From: Methanobacteriota archaeon
GTDB taxonomy: Archaea; Halobacteriota; Methanocellia; Methanocellales; Methanocellaceae
Reading direction: 5' to 3'
DNA length: 14,508 nucleotides
NCBI GenBank assembly: GCA_023436075.1
Contig: JAEZKS010000044.1
Coordinates: 1-14,508, forward strand
The translations under genes and the position numbers were made by a program. Below, in pieces: positions 13,313 to 14,508 of this stretch. Numbering within the stretch: the first letter of the stretch is position 1; each line of letters opens with the position of its first letter. A model generated the notes under the pieces. It was given only the letters and a program-made list of their open reading frames with translations, was not told the origin of the DNA and ran no database searches.

Positions 13313-13665
13313 GAGTAGCTGCTCTCTGTCGGCAGGCCTGCCTGTTTCCATTCTCTCAGGCCGCCTTTGTAGTCGCGCACCTTCTTGAAGCCTGTACGGG
13401 TAAGAAGCTTGGCAGCGCTGGTGCTGGCCGAGCAGACGAAACTGTCGCAGTAGACGATAATGTCCTCGTCCGGCTTCAGCACGGCCTGCGCACGGGTTTC
13501 GATCTCATCCAGGGGCAGCGAACGGGCGCCCTTGATGTGCCCTTTGTCATAGTCGCCCCTCGACCGGACGTCCAGCAGCGTGAATTTCTCGCCACTATCC
13601 ATCATTCGCCTGAGGTGGTCGATACCGATAGCCCTGACATGCTCGGTGTACAGAGAGATCACCAT
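13309..13665 (-). CDS. single-domain rhodanese-like sulfurtransferase
   Basis: A 118-residue rhodanese domain. LLDVRSRGDYDKGHIKGARSLP (30-51) is the first signature, YCDSFVCSAS the active-site loop with catalytic Cys73, and YKGGLREWKQAGLP the final signature. A second cysteine, Cys78, sits inside the loop and could form a disulfide or pass on the persulfide. Rhodaneses of this size move sulfane sulfur from thiosulfate or persulfides. It is the first gene of the operon with lplB and lplA, with a four-base overlap. This suggests a part in lipoyl sulfur supply or in repair of the LipA cluster, which is inference. An A/T stretch at about 13690-13699 could be its promoter, giving a nearly leaderless transcript. 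Confidence 0.88.
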   Translation of the reverse strand: MVISLYTEHVRAIGIDHLRRMMDSGEKFTLLDVRSRGDYDKGHIKGARSLPLDEIETRAQAVLKPDEDIIVYCDSFVCSASTSAAKLLTRTGFKKVRDYKGGLREWKQAGLPTESSYS

Positions 13666-13765
13666 GAAGATATGGGACTGTGCGTTAAAAAATGTTTCAT
13701 ACGAACTATGGTCATTTCCGAAAGGTTATACCTACCGCCTGTCTCAGAAGATGCCGCCTATGTCA

Positions 13766-13892
13766 GGACACGAAGGTTCACGAAGTGCGCACGAAGGTAC
13801 ACAAAGGACGGTTAAGGAAAAGGCTTTCCATTGCCTCCTATCTAAAAAGCTCTTTGTGTACCTTTGTGTGCACTTCGTGTACCTTTGTGTCC
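13766..13892. repeat. 127-bp hairpin element built from CACGAAGG units
   Basis: The arms 13766-13806 and 13852-13892 pair over 41 bases with four mismatches, three of which are G·T and so still pair in RNA. Each arm has four units of 10-11 bases around CACGAAGG or CACAAAGG. The 45-base loop contains a smaller stem (GGAAA / TTTCC). No reading frame, transposase or target duplication is seen. The rest of 13666-14095 shows no gene apart from promoter-like A/T stretches. Its plan matches the 6239-6436 element, though with different unit sequence. Confidence 0.85.
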
Positions 13893-14025
13893 CAAAACCA
13901 GCCAGACCAGTACAAAAACAGGCTCAACTGCACAAACAGTTTTGCGATCGCTGTGCTTTAACCATAGCTTATCTCCTGAAAACCTGCTATTATATCAAAT
14001 AATTCATAAATATCTGCTGGCTGAT

Positions 14026-14040
14026 TATTATATTAATTAC
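14026..14040 (+). promoter_or_regulatory. TATA-like region of the last gene
   Basis: The stretch ATTATTATATTAATT lies about 60 bases before ATG 14096, placing a transcription start near 14058 and a leader of about 38 bases containing the strong ribosome binding site. Another A/T stretch at 13990-14010 is an alternative. Confidence 0.35.
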
Positions 14041-14082
14041 TGTAAAGGATTACTGGTGGGTACTCCTTCGCAGTGGGTATTG

Positions 14083-14088
14083 AGGAGG
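14083..14088 (+). promoter_or_regulatory. strong ribosome binding site
   Basis: GGAGGT six bases before ATG 14096. It is the best Shine-Dalgarno match in the window and decides the start of the truncated exported protein, which runs on past the window end. Confidence 0.75.
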
Positions 14089-14095
14089 TACAGGA

Positions 14096-14508
14096 ATGAG
14101 GATGTTTAAGGTAGCGCTGGTGCTGCTGGTTCTGGCATCGTTCGCCGCGGCGACGACAGTCGTTTCCATGGCTGCAACAGCCAATCCGGCGACGGTCGGT
14201 GCGGCTGCGCCAGGCACGACAATGAAGCTTCCGGACACTGCAAAAATGCCGACTAAGAAGCCCGGCGCGATGATCGATCTGGCACAGATGCAGTCGAATA
14301 TTGGCAATGTCTTTAAAATGCTGAAGAACATGGTGAAGATGCCCGGAGATGTCACGGGCGGCGCCGGAGCCGGCGTCAAAAGCGAGGCGAGCAAAATAGT
14401 AGGCGATACCTATGGCAAGATCGCCCAGGGTCAAGGCAAAGGTCTGTCAGCAGGCCTGTCTGCGCCACAGGCGCTCAATCAGCTTGGCGGACTGCCACAG
14501 ATAGGAAG
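14096..14508 (+). CDS. exported protein, cut off by the window end
   Basis: An open frame of 137 codons that continues beyond the window. The N-terminus is a signal peptide: MRMFK, hydrophobic VALVLLVLASFAAATTVV, and a likely cleavage after SMAATA. The mature part is rich in Ala, Gly, Lys, Met and Gln. It has an amphipathic stretch (about residues 62-85, IDLAQMQSNIGNVFKMLKNMVKM) followed by Gly-rich spacers (GGAGAGVKS, GQGKGLSAG). No cysteine and no catalytic motif appear in the visible part, and I do not recognise the family. The start is fixed by GGAGGT six bases before the ATG. Two long frames on the opposite strand in the same place are shadows of its biased composition. Confidence 0.75.
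   Translation, partial: MRMFKVALVLLVLASFAAATTVVSMAATANPATVGAAAPGTTMKLPDTAKMPTKKPGAMIDLAQMQSNIGNVFKMLKNMVKMPGDVTGGAGAGVKSEASKIVGDTYGKIAQGQGKGLSAGLSAPQALNQLGGLPQIG

Noticed and set aside
14033..14434. Two long minus-strand frames near the window end
   Set aside because: They overlap the plus-strand exported protein, which has a strong ribosome binding site and a clear signal peptide; the minus-strand products look compositional.

Overview
This window looks archaeal, probably a methanogen-related euryarchaeote. A Methanocella-like organism is my best guess, but no gene here proves it. The reasons are: A/T-rich TATA elements about 25 bases from starts with little or no leader (lipA is the clearest case); oligo-T terminators; a tRNA gene with no encoded CCA; a lipoate ligase split into two proteins, as known from Thermoplasma; and several small toxin-antitoxin-like modules of archaeal type.

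Layout. Positions 1-2600 hold a small winged-helix protein, a SnoaL-like protein, and two convergent membrane-anchored extracytoplasmic proteins of unknown function; one of these ends in six tandem 13-residue repeats. Positions 2700-5900 are a defence/stress-like patch: a RelE/ParE-type toxin preceded by a small basic winged-helix-like protein that may be its antitoxin; a small helical protein; a 54-residue antitoxin-like gene with no toxin beside it; a four-helix membrane protein; and an HTH-nucleotidyltransferase plus HEPN pair behind a striking operator array. The HEPN gene appears frameshifted: its missing C-terminal helix is still readable in another frame. Positions 5900-6650 contain tRNA-Gln(CUG), with some unusual mismatches, and a 198-bp hairpin element.

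Positions 6654-12299 form a tight five-gene operon: lipA, E1 alpha, E1 beta, E2 and E3 of a pyruvate dehydrogenase-type 2-oxoacid dehydrogenase complex, with gaps of 1, 1, 8 and 2 bases. Converging on it, 6 bases away, is a second operon (13665-12306): a rhodanese, the lipoate ligase accessory domain (LplB) and the catalytic lipoate ligase (LplA). Together the two operons make the complex and supply its cofactor. LplA/LplB attach a lipoyl or octanoyl group to the single lipoyl domain of E2, LipA inserts sulfur, E1 decarboxylates the oxoacid onto the lipoyl arm, E2 transfers the acyl group to CoA, and E3 reoxidises the arm. No octanoyltransferase (LipB/LipM) lies in the window.

A second large hairpin element lies at 13766-13892, just past the rhodanese promoter, so the lipoate/dehydrogenase block is bracketed by two hairpins built on the same plan. 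The window ends inside a gene for an exported protein starting at 14096.
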